A model generated the notes under the pieces. That model saw nothing but the letters and a program-made list of their open reading frames with translations. It did not search any database and was not told the origin of the DNA. A program made the position numbers and the translations under genes. A DNA stretch of 64,000 nt from JACCUZ01 sp038246575 (GTDB lineage Bacteria; Actinomycetota; Actinomycetes; JACCUZ01). The stretch spans positions 1 to 64,000 of the forward strand of contig JBBRVU010000003.1 of assembly GCA_038246575.1 (NCBI GenBank), read 5' to 3'. Positions 43,301-51,858 of the stretch are shown here, piece after piece; within the stretch, counting starts at the first letter, position 1, and every line of letters starts with the position of its first letter.

Positions 43301-45022
43301 TCGCGGCGGGCGATCCGGGTCCGGGTGGCCGGCGAGGAGCGCTGGGTCGCCGTCGAGGACGCCGCCCGGCTACGCGACGCGCTGGGCGTTCCGCTGCCGG
43401 TGGGCATCCCGGAGGCGTTCCTCGAGTCGGTCCGTGACCCGGTCGGCGACCTGGTGGCGCGCTTCGCCCGCACCCACATCCCGTTCACCTCGCTGGACGT
43501 CGCGCACCGGCTCGGGCTGGGTCCGGCTGTGGTGACCCAGGCCCTGTCCCGCCTGGCCGGGTCCGGCCGGGTCGTGGAGGGCGAGTTCCTGCCCGGTGGC
43601 GCGGGCACCGAGTGGTGCGACGCCGAGGTGCTGCGCACTCTGCGGCGCCGGTCCCTGGCCACGCTGCGCAAGGAGGTCGAGCCGGTCCCGGTCGAGGCAC
43701 TCGCCGTCTTCCTGCCGGCCTGGCAGCAGGTGGGCGGCGGACTGCGCGGCGTGGCTGGCGTACGACGTGCGGTCGAGCAGCTGCAGGGCGCCCAGCTGGC
43801 GGCCTCCGCGCTGGAGTCGCTGGTGCTGCCGACGCGGGTGTCCGGCTACTCCCCCGCCATGCTGGACGAGCTGTGCGCGGCGGGCGAGGTGCTCTGGCGA
43901 GGGCACGGCGCCCTGGCCGGGTCCGACGGCTGGGTCTCGTTGCACCTGGCCGACACCGCCCACCTCACGATGCCGGCCCCCGACCCGACGACGGTCGACA
44001 CCCCGCTGCACCACGGCCTGGTCGAGGCGCTCGACGGTGGGGGGGCGTTCTTCTTCCGGCGCCTGGCCGACCTCGTCCGCAGCACCGACGACCAGGCGCT
44101 GGTCTCGGCCCTGTGGGACCTCGTCTGGTCCGGCCACGTCACCAACGACACACTGGCACCGCTGCGCACGCTGATCGGCGGTCGGGGCAGCCACCGGGCG
44201 CGCCGGGCGCCGGCGCAGGGGCGCTATCGGCCCGGTCGGCCCGGTCGGCCGGCGATGCCGACCCGCACCGGCCCGCCCACCGTCGCCGGACGCTGGTCGC
44301 TGCTGCCCGCGGTCGAGACCGACCCGACCCGCCGGGCCCACCTGCTCACCGAGTCGCTCCTGGACCGCCACGGGGTCGTCATCCGCGGCGCAGTCGCGGC
44401 CGAGCGCGCTCCGGGTGGGTTCAGCGCCGTCTACAAGGTGCTGGCCGCGTTCGAGGAGACCGGGCGCTGCCGGCGGGGCTACTTCGTCGAGGGTCTGGGC
44501 GCCGCGCAGTTCGCGCTGCCGGGTGCGGTCGACCGGCTGCGGGCCATCGCCGCCGGGCTCGAGCGCGACGGATCGACCGGACCGGGCACCTCGACGCCCG
44601 ACCGGACCCGAGCGCTCGTGCTTGCCGCCACCGACCCCGCAAATCCCTACGGCGCAGCCGTCGGCTGGCCGGCTCGCGGTCGTGACGGCACCGACAGCAC
44701 CGCCGGAACCGCCGGAACCGCGGACAGTGGTCACCGGCCAGGCCGCAAGGCGGGCGCCCTCGTGGTGCTCGTCGACGGGCGCCTCGTGCTGTACGTCGAG
44801 CGCGGCGGACGCACGCTGCTGACGTGGAGCGACGAGCCGGGCATGTTGCAGCCAGCGGTGGACGCCTTGTCCCTCGCCGTCCGGGAGGGACAGCTGGGCC
44901 GGCTCACCGTCGAGCGGGCCGACGGCAGCGCCGTCGTGAACTCTCCGCTGGGCAACGCGCTCGAACAGGCGGGCTTCCATGCGACGCCGCGCGGCCTGCG
45001 ACTGCGCGCCGGGACAACCTGA
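40370..45022 (+). CDS. lhr: Large ATP-dependent helicase Lhr
   Basis: About 1550 residues, the usual size of actinobacterial Lhr. Motif I is APTGSGKTLAAFLW, Ia includes ISPMKALAVDVERNL, motif II is VIVDEVHAV, motif III is LSATVRP and motif VI is QRVGRAGHQ. A winged-helix and a long Lhr C-terminal region follow. Lhr moves 3'-to-5' on single strands and prefers RNA:DNA hybrids; mycobacterial Lhr responds to DNA damage. The GTG at 40370 is chosen over an upstream start 22 codons earlier lacking family similarity. It ends 5 bp from the convergent GGDEF-EAL gene. Confidence 0.95.
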   Translation: MSDATGFSPATQAWFDASFDAPTAAQTGAWDAISAGRNALVVAPTGSGKTLAAFLWSIDRLAAAPPPEQPQRRCRVLYISPMKALAVDVERNLRAPLTGIRHAATRLGLPEPDLTVGVRSGDTPADERRRIARTPPDILITTPESLFLLLTSQARESLRGVETVIVDEVHAVAGTKRGAHLALSLERLDDLLERPAQRIGLSATVRPVEEVARFLGGPHDVTVVSPPSAKTVELQVVVPVEDLGELGATTGEVSGSAAGEERRTSIWPHVEERIADLIEAHRSTIVFANSRRLAERLCARLNEIHYERVTGEELPSPGNQTPAAVIAQSGSSVPRPDDAVPEIARAHHGSVSKEQRAQIEDALKSGRLPAVVATSSLELGIDMGAVDLVIQVESPPSVASGLQRVGRAGHQVGAVSKGVIFPKYRGDLVQTAVVAERMRAGQIEALRYPRNPLDVLAQQVVAMVSLDEWGIEEMYDLVRRAAPYSSLPRSAFDSVLDMLAGRYPSDEFAELRPRLVWDRVAGTLTGRPGAQRLAVTSGGTIPDRGLFGVFLVGEKQSRVGELDEEMVYESRVGDVFTLGSTAWRIEDITHDRVLVTPAPGQPGRLPFWKGDSIGRPAELGRALGAFTRELTALAPAAARERVLASGLDAWAADNLLSYLSEQRAATGHLPDDRTIVVERFRDELGDWRVAIHSPYGAQVHAPWALVVAARLRERYGVDVQAMHADDGIVLRLPDVELDGGVDVGAGARGAAWMGGEFAVLEPDEVEPLVTAEVGGSALFAARFRECAARALLLPRRDPGRRTPLWQQRQRSAQLLSVASDYGSFPVLLETMRECLQDVFDVPGLVELMRELGDRRIRVVEVETATPSPFARSLLFGYVAQFLYEGDSPLAERRAQALSLDATLLAELLGQQGYGALRELLDPDAIASVAADLQRLSDGRGARNVEGVADLLRLLGPLSTAEAVARGATPQWLAELEESRRAIRVRVAGEERWVAVEDAARLRDALGVPLPVGIPEAFLESVRDPVGDLVARFARTHIPFTSLDVAHRLGLGPAVVTQALSRLAGSGRVVEGEFLPGGAGTEWCDAEVLRTLRRRSLATLRKEVEPVPVEALAVFLPAWQQVGGGLRGVAGVRRAVEQLQGAQLAASALESLVLPTRVSGYSPAMLDELCAAGEVLWRGHGALAGSDGWVSLHLADTAHLTMPAPDPTTVDTPLHHGLVEALDGGGAFFFRRLADLVRSTDDQALVSALWDLVWSGHVTNDTLAPLRTLIGGRGSHRARRAPAQGRYRPGRPGRPAMPTRTGPPTVAGRWSLLPAVETDPTRRAHLLTESLLDRHGVVIRGAVAAERAPGGFSAVYKVLAAFEETGRCRRGYFVEGLGAAQFALPGAVDRLRAIAAGLERDGSTGPGTSTPDRTRALVLAATDPANPYGAAVGWPARGRDGTDSTAGTAGTADSGHRPGRKAGALVVLVDGRLVLYVERGGRTLLTWSDEPGMLQPAVDALSLAVREGQLGRLTVERADGSAVVNSPLGNALEQAGFHATPRGLRLRAGTT

Positions 45023-45027
45023 GTCGG

Positions 45028-47334
45028 CTACACAGCCACGTGCAGCGGCGCGGGCAGCACGAACGAGCACTCATCAGCCGGGACCGGGCGACCGAAGAGC
45101 CAGCCCTGGCCCTGCTGGATGCCTTGAGCGGCGAGCAGGTCGCGCTGACCCTCGGTCTCGATCCCCTCGGCGACGACGTCGAGATGCATCGCCAGCGACA
45201 TCGCCACCACCGCCCGGACGATCTCGGCGTCGTCTGGGCTGCTCTCGATGCCGGCGACGAACTCCCGGTCGATCTTGACCTTGGAGACAGGAAAACGACG
45301 GAGGTGTCCGAGCGAGGAGTAACCAGTGCCGAAGTCGTCCACTGCGAGCACCACGCCGAGCGTCCGCAGCTGGTGCAGCAGCGCCTCGGCGAGGACCTCG
45401 TCGGCCATGATGGCCGTCTCGGTGAGCTCCATCACCAGCAGCTCGGGTGGCACGTGATGGCGGGAGAGCTCGGTTCTGACGTGCTCGACGAGAGTCGCGT
45501 CGCGCAGCTGTCGGGCGGAGACGTTGACCGCGAGCCAGAGGTCGGGCAGTCCCGCCTCCGCCCGCATCGTCCGCCACCGGGCCAGCTGACGCAGGCCCTC
45601 GGAAACGACCCACTCGCCGATCTCGACGATGAGACCGGTCTCCTCCGCGACGGGGATGAAGTCCAGCGGTGAGATCTGCCCCAGCCTCGGGTGCGTCCAG
45701 CGCAGCAGGGCCTCGGCGCCGACCACGTCACCGGAGACCAGCGACACGATCGGCTGGTAGTGCAGCGAGAGCTCGTGACGCTCGAGCGCGGTGCGTAGGG
45801 CGAGCTCGATCTCGACACGCGCCCGGACCGAGTCGTGCATCGAGGCGTCGAACACCGTGTACTGATCCCTCCCGGCACCCTTCGACCGGTACATCGCGGT
45901 GTCCGCGTCGCGCAGCAGGCTCTCCGCGGTCGGACGGTCGGCCGAACCTTGAGCTCGGCGCGAGCTGGACAGCCCGACCGAGACCGTGGTCACGAGCGAG
46001 GCCTCGTCCGGCCACGGCCGACGGAACATCGTCACGATCTCGGCTGCAGCCGACTCCCCGCAGCCGTACCGGTCAGCGCTGACGTAGCAGGCGACGACGA
46101 ATTCGTCGCCGCCGATGCGGGCCACGACGTCAGGCGACTTCGAGAGTTCCCGCAGCCTGGTGGCGGCCAGGCAGAGCACCCGGTCGCCGACCACGTGGCC
46201 CCAGGTGTCGTTGACCAGCTTGAAGGCGTCCAGGTCGAGGAACAGCAGATCGACGTGACCTCCCTCGCGATCAGCGACGTCGAGCAGCCCGTCTACCGTC
46301 GCGATGAGCTGGGGCCGGTTGGCCAGATGAGTCAACGGGTCGTGCGTGGCCTGGTGTCGCAGTCCCTGCTCCGCCCGGGTGTGGTCGCGCACCGCGGTGA
46401 CTGCGCGCAGCACGAACAGCAGGGTCACCAGTGCACCGGACACGGTGCCGACCCAAACGCTCGACGACGGGGACGAGCCGTGACCGCCGAGCGCCACAAC
46501 CGCCGGGATCAGCATCATCGGGACCAAGAGGCCGAGCCGGCCTCGGGACCACGCTGGCACCGGGCGCTGCTGGATGGCCGACAGCTTGCGCATCGACGGG
46601 TGCAGCGCGGCAGCCCCCAGGAAGGTGAAGGCCACGACGAAGGGGAGGTCGAGCAGCGGAGAGCCAACGGTGAGTCCCTGGGTGCCGAGCAAGGCGTAGC
46701 CGACGTCGCCGACCAAGAGTGAGACCAGGGCAAGACCCAAGAGACCGAAGGACAGCACGCGGTTAGCCGAAGTCCAGGACAACAGGAGCACGACGAACAC
46801 GATGATGGTGTCGATCACCGGATAGACGCCCAGGAGGACGACGTCGACGGTGAGGCCGTTGTCCCGCACCGTCGGCAGGGTGAGGGCGTCTACGGCCAAG
46901 GCGCCGACGGACACGAGGACCACGGCCCCGTCGATCAGCTCGTGCGTTGCCCGCGACGTGGAGTGCCGGGTCCGGAGCAGCCCGATGAGTCCCCCCAGCA
47001 GCGCGCCGTAGCCGGCCAGGGTCACCGCATCGGTCAGCGGAGACAGAACAGTGCCGGCAAGGGTGGGTCGCAGCACTGCGGCGGCCACGAACAGCACGCA
47101 GGATGCCGCCAGCAGCGTCCACGGGCGGGACACCGCCGGTCTGTTGCGCACCCGGCCGACGACTGTGGCGACGGCCGTGGTCAGGCCCACGATGGCTACG
47201 GGGATGGCCGCAAGCTCGGTCGACCTCAGCAGGACGAGCGCAGCCGCCATCGACGCACCGAGGCCGCAGTGCACCCAGGCAACGCGGGGGGTCAGCGCTG
47301 GTCGCACACCGACGATCAGGCTCGACATGGACAT
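45028..47334 (-). CDS. Membrane GGDEF-EAL protein (c-di-GMP turnover), second
   Basis: About 768 residues: eight or more N-terminal membrane helices, then GGDEF (RIGGDEFVVAC) and EAL (EALLRW, MELTETAIMADE, VDDFGTGYSSLGHL). Unlike the first such protein at 14 kb it has no PAS domain between the membrane part and GGDEF. Both active-site signatures look intact. Several starts are possible (GTG 47388, ATG 47355, 47334, 47328); 47334 is a compromise. It ends 5 bp from lhr. Confidence 0.87.
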   Translation of the reverse strand: MSMSSLIVGVRPALTPRVAWVHCGLGASMAAALVLLRSTELAAIPVAIVGLTTAVATVVGRVRNRPAVSRPWTLLAASCVLFVAAAVLRPTLAGTVLSPLTDAVTLAGYGALLGGLIGLLRTRHSTSRATHELIDGAVVLVSVGALAVDALTLPTVRDNGLTVDVVLLGVYPVIDTIIVFVVLLLSWTSANRVLSFGLLGLALVSLLVGDVGYALLGTQGLTVGSPLLDLPFVVAFTFLGAAALHPSMRKLSAIQQRPVPAWSRGRLGLLVPMMLIPAVVALGGHGSSPSSSVWVGTVSGALVTLLFVLRAVTAVRDHTRAEQGLRHQATHDPLTHLANRPQLIATVDGLLDVADREGGHVDLLFLDLDAFKLVNDTWGHVVGDRVLCLAATRLRELSKSPDVVARIGGDEFVVACYVSADRYGCGESAAAEIVTMFRRPWPDEASLVTTVSVGLSSSRRAQGSADRPTAESLLRDADTAMYRSKGAGRDQYTVFDASMHDSVRARVEIELALRTALERHELSLHYQPIVSLVSGDVVGAEALLRWTHPRLGQISPLDFIPVAEETGLIVEIGEWVVSEGLRQLARWRTMRAEAGLPDLWLAVNVSARQLRDATLVEHVRTELSRHHVPPELLVMELTETAIMADEVLAEALLHQLRTLGVVLAVDDFGTGYSSLGHLRRFPVSKVKIDREFVAGIESSPDDAEIVRAVVAMSLAMHLDVVAEGIETEGQRDLLAAQGIQQGQGWLFGRPVPADECSFVLPAPLHVAV

Positions 47335-47394
47335 CCCATCTGTTACGGGATGCATCGGTGGACCCGTCGGCGCCATTGAGACGATCACACACGT

Positions 47395-48104
47395 TTATGT
47401 CCCAAACAGCCAGATCTGGTCCCTATGCACCAGAGGCCGCCCAGTGCCGTCGGCCAGCTCCCGCGCCGCGGCGATCCCATGGGTCAGCGGCAGCCAGGGC
47501 GACACCGTGGACATCCAGTGCGGCAGCCGGCCCAGGGGCAAGTTGACCCCGCAGAAGATCAGCCGAACGCCGAAGATGACGTTGGCCAGCACCGCGGTCC
47601 CGCGCACCCGCAGGCTGAGCGCTCCGGTGGGCGACGCTCAGCTCGGTGCACGGGGCCGAGGTCACTGCACTGACCAGGATGATCGGCGCGTACGCAGACA
47701 CCGGCACGGAGATCGAGAACATCCTCCCGCCGACCACGAGAGCGAAGATCGCGACCAGGAAACTGTTGACGATGACCGGCAGCGCCCGGCCCTGAACAAG
47801 GCCACTCGGGGCGCCGGCGTCGACAGGACGATGCCCAGTGTCTTCTGGTCCCGCTCGTCGCCGATCGTGTTACCCATAACGAAGAGGGACGGGATCGCGG
47901 CGTACTGCGACGCGTTGCCGATCGCGGATTACTCGTCCGAGCCGATGCCCGCACTGCGCCCGAAGCAGGCGAAGAGCACGGTCTGTGCGGTGGGCCCGAT
48001 CAGGAATGACGGCACCAGGATCCACGGCGAGATCCAGGCGAACACCGCGCGATGGTGCGGGTGCGGCAAGTCCGGCGGCGGTCGCGTAACTCGATGACGG
48101 TCAT
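47395..48104 (-). pseudogene. Decayed ABC-2 type permease
   Basis: Pieces in three frames line up as one permease: VFAWISPWILVPSFLIGPTA and LFACFGRSAGIGSDE then a stop; AIGNASQYAAIPSLFVMGNT and IGDERDQKTLGIVLSTPAPR; after a shift GRALPVIVNSFLVAIFALVV; after another shift LIFCGVNLPLGRLPHWMS and WLPLTHGIAAARELADGTGR. One nonsense codon and two frameshifts are visible, and the C terminus is cut short near the GGDEF-EAL gene. No ATPase partner is adjacent. Clearly inactive. Confidence 0.8.
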
Positions 48105-48114
48105 GCGGTGGCGG

Positions 48115-48513
48115 TCACTCGGCGAGCTCGGCAGCCGTCAGGGCCCGCAGCACGCAGAACTCGTTGCCTTCGGGGTCGGCGAGCACAACCCAGGTGACGT
48201 CATCGCCCTGGCCGACGTCCACCGGGGTCGCGCCGAGCGACGTCAGCCGCGCCACCTCGGCAGCTTGGTCCTCGGGACGCAGATCGATGTGCAGCCGATT
48301 CTTGACCGTCTTAGCCTCCGGGACCCTTGCGAAGAGAAGGTCCGGCGAGATGCCGTCCGCCGAGCTGCCCTGGGGTGGCTCCAGCACGACCTCGTCAGGT
48401 GTGTCGTAGGTACGACGCCAGCCAAGCGCCTGCTCCCAGAACGTCGCCGTGCCAGACGGGTCGACCGAGTCGACGTTGAGGCACTGCCAGCGGATGCTCA
48501 CTCGGTCAGCCAA
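48115..48513 (-). CDS. VOC (glyoxalase-like) family protein
   Basis: 132 residues. SIRWQCLNVDSVDPSGTATF, DLLFARVPEAKTVKNRLHID and WVVLADPEGNEFCVL follow the beta-alpha-beta-beta-beta pattern of a single VOC module. The final ADPEGNEFC is the usual ligand-bearing strand. Substrate is unknown. It lies upstream of the decayed permease and may have been in its operon. It belongs to the same broad superfamily as the partial gene at the window start. Confidence 0.85.
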   Translation of the reverse strand: MADRVSIRWQCLNVDSVDPSGTATFWEQALGWRRTYDTPDEVVLEPPQGSSADGISPDLLFARVPEAKTVKNRLHIDLRPEDQAAEVARLTSLGATPVDVGQGDDVTWVVLADPEGNEFCVLRALTAAELAE

Positions 48514-48549
48514 CCGGCCCGGACCGACAGTGTCGAGCCAATTGCAGGA

Positions 48550-50142
48550 TCAGGCGGCGGCGAGCAGCTCGGCGAGGCGTTGTTCGACAAGGCTGGGGGC
48601 GTGTGGCCGCACCCCGGGTAGCGGTGGTGGCCTACTGGCGTAGCGGTGTCCGGTAGGAGTGACGGTCTTGACCACCTCGCCGGCGCCCGCCGGCCCCGGG
48701 CGGGCCTGCCAGCCGGGTGCCTGTTTGGCGTAGTTGCAGGCGGCGCATAGGCCCTGGCCGTTTGCAGCGCTGGTGGGTCCGCGGGCGCTACCGCCGTTGG
48801 AGGTGCTCGAGGCGCTGACGGCGACAACATGATCGGCGTGCCGGATGGGTGCGTCGCACCAGGGGGTGCGGCAGACCCGGTCTCGCACGACCAGGAATCG
48901 GCGCAGCGCCCCGGGGAACGGGCGTCGGCGGGAGTCCATCGCGATCAACGACCCGTCGTCGGGGTTGATGAACAGCCGGCGCAGCCACACCTGGGCACTG
49001 CTGTCGCGGATCATCGCCCGCGCGACCGGGGCCGGGATCGGGCCGTACCCGATCACCTCGGCTGGCTCATCGGTGGCGGCGGCCGGGTCGCTGGCGGCGG
49101 GTGCAGCAGCGGCGGCGGCCGGGTCCATCGCGGCACCTGTGTCGGCAGCGTCGCCGTGGTGATCAGGGAGCAGACTCGATTGCGACATCACCAGGTGCAC
49201 CTCGACCGGGACAGCGTCGGCAGTGTGCTGGCCGGTGACTCGCTGCACGAGGAGGTCAGCCATGATCTGGCCACGGGAGCGCGGGTCGCCGACGGCGATC
49301 ACCCGGTCCGCTTCTGTGGTCAGAGCGGCATAAGCGGCCACGCCCTGGGTGACCGGCAGGAACCCGGTCAGCCTGGACATGGCGTCCGGCGCCGGTCGCA
49401 GCGTGACCCGCCGGTGCTTCGCGGCGCCTGTCGTCCGGGCCGTGAACGCGTGCGGGTCCATTCGGTAGGAAACCCGCCGCGCGGCGGCCTCGGTTTCCCC
49501 GTCACCCAGGGACGCCAGCTGTGGGGCCAGCTCGGCGTCGGCCAGGCGGCGCAGATGCGGGTCGAGGCATGCGGTCTCCCGCGTCACGATGGTGGCCCGC
49601 CACTCCGAGATGTGACCCGCGCGCAGCTCGCCCATCGTCATGGGCAGCTCGCGGACCAGTGCGCGGGCCAGCCCGACGTGCTGGCCACCGCGATGCGGGG
49701 ACTCGCGCCTGGCCAGTGCCACCTGCGCCGCGACCCCGCGGCTGGCCCGCTCGGCCGGCACTCCGGCCGCCAGCTGAGCGGCTCGTTGCGAGGCAGCGAA
49801 ATCCTCGGTCACCACTGCCTGCGCCGCCGCGGCCGCGGACTTCAGCGCCTCCAGCAACCCGATCTGCTCGATCCGCTCCCCGTCCTCGATCGCCCGCACC
49901 AAACCACCATGCCCGGTCTGGTGGGACAGAGCCGCCAGCCAAGAGCGAAGCACCGCGGTGTCCACCGGAGCTGGGGCAGGATCTGGGGCAGGATCTGGGG
50001 CTAAGGCTGGGGCTGGATCTGGGGCTAAGGCTGGGGCGGGGGCTGGGCCTGGGGCGGGGGCTGGGGCTGGGGCACCGATACTCGGGACTGCTGCGTGCAC
50101 CGTGACGCTCGAGGTGTCTTCGGTGATCACGGCATCGAACAT
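48550..50142 (-). CDS. DUF222/HNH endonuclease (13E12 repeat family), SOS-controlled
   Basis: 530 residues. The N-terminal DUF222 domain includes RAAQLAAGVPAERASRGVAA and GHISEWRATIV. The C-terminal HNH domain reads CRTPWCDAPIRHADHVVAV … NGQGLCAACNYAKQAPGW. An N-terminal Ala-Pro-Asp-rich segment (residues about 23–58) comes from nucleotide repeats. Such genes are multicopy in mycobacteria and relatives, of unknown function. A perfect LexA box overlaps the start codon, so it should be induced by DNA damage. Confidence 0.9.
   Translation of the reverse strand: MFDAVITEDTSSVTVHAAVPSIGAPAPAPAPGPAPAPALAPDPAPALAPDPAPDPAPAPVDTAVLRSWLAALSHQTGHGGLVRAIEDGERIEQIGLLEALKSAAAAAQAVVTEDFAASQRAAQLAAGVPAERASRGVAAQVALARRESPHRGGQHVGLARALVRELPMTMGELRAGHISEWRATIVTRETACLDPHLRRLADAELAPQLASLGDGETEAAARRVSYRMDPHAFTARTTGAAKHRRVTLRPAPDAMSRLTGFLPVTQGVAAYAALTTEADRVIAVGDPRSRGQIMADLLVQRVTGQHTADAVPVEVHLVMSQSSLLPDHHGDAADTGAAMDPAAAAAAPAASDPAAATDEPAEVIGYGPIPAPVARAMIRDSSAQVWLRRLFINPDDGSLIAMDSRRRPFPGALRRFLVVRDRVCRTPWCDAPIRHADHVVAVSASSTSNGGSARGPTSAANGQGLCAACNYAKQAPGWQARPGPAGAGEVVKTVTPTGHRYASRPPPLPGVRPHAPSLVEQRLAELLAAA
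49991..50038 (+). repeat. 24-bp tandem duplication in the HNH gene
   Basis: Two adjacent 24-bp units differing at the last base, within a longer GGGGCT-rich stretch (about 49970–50073) that encodes Ala-Pro-rich low complexity. The unit length is a multiple of three, so the frame is kept. Confidence 0.85.
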
Positions 50143-50150
50143 GTGTTCGA
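50135..50150. promoter_or_regulatory. Perfect LexA box over the HNH-gene start codon
   Basis: TCGAACATGTGTTCGA matches the consensus exactly. The ATG of the HNH gene (50140–50142, minus strand) lies inside it. Confidence 0.9.
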
Positions 50151-50253
50151 TTCTACCGGACCCCGCCTGCCAGTGGAGGGCGTTGTCCCCAGGTTCTGCG
50201 GTCAGCCGGCGCGGAGGGGACTGCGGTCAGCGCCGGCCGGAGGGGGACCGCGG

Positions 50254-50808
50254 TCAGCGCCGGCCGTAGAGGAACCGGCGGAAGATGCGCGTCATCCGCG
50301 GCATCACGACCCAGGTCATCAACACCGTCAGAGTCCCGGAGAACACCAGGGTGCGGGCCACCAGCGGCCAGCCACCTAGCAGCGGAAGCACAGCCACGTT
50401 CATCAGCAGCACCAGCGGCACGATGGCGAGCAGCGTGACCAGCGCCATCTTCCAGCGCCTCGGCGCGGGGGCCGTGCGACCAGGCAGCGAGAACCAGGTC
50501 TCCAGCCCGGAGACCCTCTCGACCCCGCGCTCCTCGGCGAAGGTGTCGGCCTTCTCGAGCCACCCGGCGCGCTCCGGCGACTTCTCCCAGTGCGTGAGCT
50601 GCGTCGGCTCGGCGAACCGGTAGACCACGTGCCAGTCCTGGTCCATGGTGTGCGGCCGGAGGATGCCGGCCCCGAGGAAACCAGGGAACTTCTGGGCTGC
50701 GCCGATGATCCCCTCGTACCACTCCTCGAACTCGTGCTCGCGCCCGGGCGCGACCCGGCGGGCCACCGTGACGGTGACCGGCTCAGGCGTGGTGGACAGC
50801 AGACTCAT
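50254..50808 (-). CDS. Antibiotic-biosynthesis-monooxygenase-fold membrane protein
   Basis: About 184 residues. The first ~100 form an ABM-like ferredoxin fold (TVTVARRVAPGREHEFEEWY, PGFLGAGILRP, WHVVYRFAEPTQLTHWEKSP). Two or three C-terminal membrane helices follow (MALVTLLAIVPLVLLMNVAV). This fused form is common in actinobacteria and its reaction is unknown. The ATG at 50808 has GGAGG immediately before it, too close for ideal initiation; a TTG five codons upstream is possible. Confidence 0.82.
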   Translation of the reverse strand: MSLLSTTPEPVTVTVARRVAPGREHEFEEWYEGIIGAAQKFPGFLGAGILRPHTMDQDWHVVYRFAEPTQLTHWEKSPERAGWLEKADTFAEERGVERVSGLETWFSLPGRTAPAPRRWKMALVTLLAIVPLVLLMNVAVLPLLGGWPLVARTLVFSGTLTVLMTWVVMPRMTRIFRRFLYGRR

Positions 50809-50914
50809 CCTCCGGTTCAGCAATGCCGCAGGGGCGGATCATCCCGCGCCCGCGCGAGACGATGCTCACATCCGCGCCAGGGTTGCCGCGCGCGGCAATG
50901 ACGAGAATGAGCCC

Positions 50915-51742
50915 ATGCCCGAGGGAGATACGGTCTGGCTCGCCGGCCGCCGCCTGCACGACGCTCTGGCCGGCGACGTCCTCACTCGCAGCGACTTCCG
51001 AGTCCCCCAGCTGGCCACGGCCGATCTCACCGGCCGCACCGTCACCGAGGTTCTCAGCCGGGGCAAGCACCTGCTGTTCCGCATCGACGGCGACGACGAC
51101 GAGCCGCTGACGCTGCACACGCACTTCCGGATGGACGGCTCGTGGCACCTCTACCGCCACGGCGACCGGTGGCGCGGCGGCCCCGAGTGGCAGGTACGCC
51201 TGCTGCTGGAGACCGCGCAGTGGCAGGCGGTGGGCTACCGGCTCCCGGTGGTGGAGCTGATGCCGCGCGACCGGGAGGACGACGCGGTCGGTCACCTGGG
51301 CCCAGACCTCCTCGGGCCGGACTGGGACGCGGCCGAGGCGCTGCGCCGGCTCACCGCCGACCCTGCAGGCCAGGTCGGTCCTGCCCTGCTCGACCAGCGC
51401 AACCTGGCCGGGGTCGGCAACCTCTACGCCAACGAGGTCTGCTTCCTGACCGGGGTGACGCCATGGACCGAGGTGGGTGCTGTGCCCGACCCGGCCCGGC
51501 TGGTCGACAGGGCCCATCGGCTGCTCACAGCCAACGCCGAGCGGACCGCCCAGGTGACTACCGGTGACCCTCGCCGCGGCTGCGAGCACTGGGTGTACGC
51601 CCGGGCCGGCCGGCCGTGCCTGCGGTGCGGCACGGGGATCCTCGGCTCCGAGATGGGCGACCCGCCGTACGCCCGACCGGCGTACTGGTGCCCGGGCTGC
51701 CAACGGGGCCCGACACCGAACGCCCGTCCACACCCCCGTTGA
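50915..51742 (+). CDS. nei: Fpg/Nei family DNA glycosylase (Nei2-like)
   Basis: A 275-residue base-excision repair glycosylase/AP lyase for oxidised bases. The mature N-terminal Pro2-Glu3 of MPEGDTVWLAG forms the active site, the beta-clamp lysine is in SRGKHLLFRI, and the helix-two-turn-helix is DQRNLAGVGNLYANE. A four-cysteine zinc finger (CLRCG … WCPGCQRG) closes the protein. The frame extends 90 codons upstream but MPEGD must be the start. A rho-independent terminator overlaps its stop codon. Confidence 0.94.
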   Translation: MPEGDTVWLAGRRLHDALAGDVLTRSDFRVPQLATADLTGRTVTEVLSRGKHLLFRIDGDDDEPLTLHTHFRMDGSWHLYRHGDRWRGGPEWQVRLLLETAQWQAVGYRLPVVELMPRDREDDAVGHLGPDLLGPDWDAAEALRRLTADPAGQVGPALLDQRNLAGVGNLYANEVCFLTGVTPWTEVGAVPDPARLVDRAHRLLTANAERTAQVTTGDPRRGCEHWVYARAGRPCLRCGTGILGSEMGDPPYARPAYWCPGCQRGPTPNARPHPR

Positions 51743-51769
51743 GAACGGGGTGGACGGGCGCACGGTTTT
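51721..51769 (+). terminator. Rho-independent terminator of nei
   Basis: CGCCCGTCCA/CCCCCGTT (51721–51740) pairs with AACGGGG/TGGACGGGCG (51744–51760) with a small internal bulge and 3-nt loop, followed by TTTT at 51766–51769. It overlaps the nei stop codon. The clearest intrinsic terminator in the window. Confidence 0.85.
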
Positions 51770-51858
51770 GCTGACTTCTACCCCGACCTGTGGAGACCGA
51801 AAACCTCAAACCAGCCCCGGACCGGACGCCTTCGATGTGCGGGCGATCCATCGACGGC

